Source: Microbacterium sp. ET2 (GTDB lineage Bacteria > Actinomycetota > Actinomycetes > Actinomycetales > Microbacteriaceae). Taken from it: a stretch of DNA of 64,000 bases. Both the position numbers and the translations under genes were made by a program. The notes under the pieces were generated by a model. The model saw nothing but the letters and a program-made list of their open reading frames with translations, was not told the origin of the DNA and ran no database searches. Each line of letters begins with the position of its first letter. Position 1 is the stretch's first letter. The DNA lies in NCBI RefSeq assembly GCF_030347395.1, contig NZ_CP128170.1, forward strand, positions 1,736,001 to 1,800,000. Direction: 5' to 3'. Of this stretch, positions 63,919 through 64,000 are shown piece after piece.

Positions 63919-64000
63919 GTGAAGAGAATGTCGTTGCGGTTGGAAAAGTCGCGACGATCATCCGCGACACGGAGATCGCGCTCAACATCGGCAGCGCCGA
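63915..64000 (+). CDS. Hypothetical protein, cut by window end
   Basis: Only 28 codons are visible. They begin MSEENVVAVGKVATIIRDTE and continue IALNIGSA. The pattern VGKVATIIRDTEIALNIGS resembles the small beta domain found in several uncharacterised accessory proteins. It is translationally coupled to the preceding membrane protein. Confidence 0.55.
   Translation, partial: MSEENVVAVGKVATIIRDTEIALNIGSA

Noticed and set aside
1..64000. tRNA, rRNA, CRISPR arrays, insertion sequences
   Set aside because: I looked for cloverleaf-like segments, regularly spaced repeats and transposase motifs by eye and saw none; a tRNAscan or ISfinder run could still find something small.

Overview
The window is high-GC actinobacterial chromosome, most likely a member of the Microbacteriaceae close to Microbacterium. 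This is inferred from the strong GC3 bias, the gene families present (DUF3073, PGPGW membrane protein, DUF4235, CrcB pair, CebR-type sugar regulon), abundant GTG starts, and many promoters whose -10 box lies exactly six bases before the start codon (leaderless mRNAs). About 70 genes or gene remnants are supported. No rRNA, tRNA, CRISPR array or intact insertion sequence was seen.

Layout. 1-9 kb: the 5' part of an RND efflux pump (frameshifted), a tandem pair of CrcB fluoride exporters, DNA topoisomerase IB with a Rho_N-domain partner, a MerR/TipAS regulator, a DUF4097-PadR operon with a perfect inverted-repeat operator, a universal stress protein, DUF3073 and a PGPGW protein. 9-17 kb: purine biosynthesis genes purM-purF (minus) and purD and purC (plus), with small membrane, SCP2-like and TfoX proteins between them. 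16.6-20.4 kb: an ABC-2 exporter and a uracil/xanthine permease. 20.4-26.5 kb: a complete CebR-type beta-glucoside regulon (cebE-F-G, GH1 beta-glucosidase, LacI regulator) with three operators resembling TGGGAGCGCTCCCA. 26.6-27.5 kb: purS-purQ. 28-37.6 kb: xanthine dehydrogenase xdhA-B-C, divergent from a NrtA/SsuA/TauA-type ABC importer, which suggests purine uptake and oxidation. 37.7-42.3 kb: an unrecognised two-gene operon encoding a 920-residue protein and a 594-residue protein. 42.5-55.6 kb: accessory metabolism and regulators (SDR/TetR/MFS, YciI-sigma factor, GT39, PCD-VOC fusion, ArsR-DHFR-SRPBCC operon, methyltransferase, acyltransferase). 55.7-58.6 kb: gene debris around an intact Gfo/Idh-ThuA pair. 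58.5-64 kb: a visibly lower-GC accessory region with a truncated ApeA-like defence protein, four unrecognised proteins mostly with membrane segments, a parS-like palindrome, and a gene cut by the window end.

Four genes (RND pump, purF, purS, SDR) each carry one single-base C/G indel. Two are core purine genes, so base-calling or assembly error is the most economical reading. Annotations rest on reading translated sequence and motifs by eye. No database search was possible.
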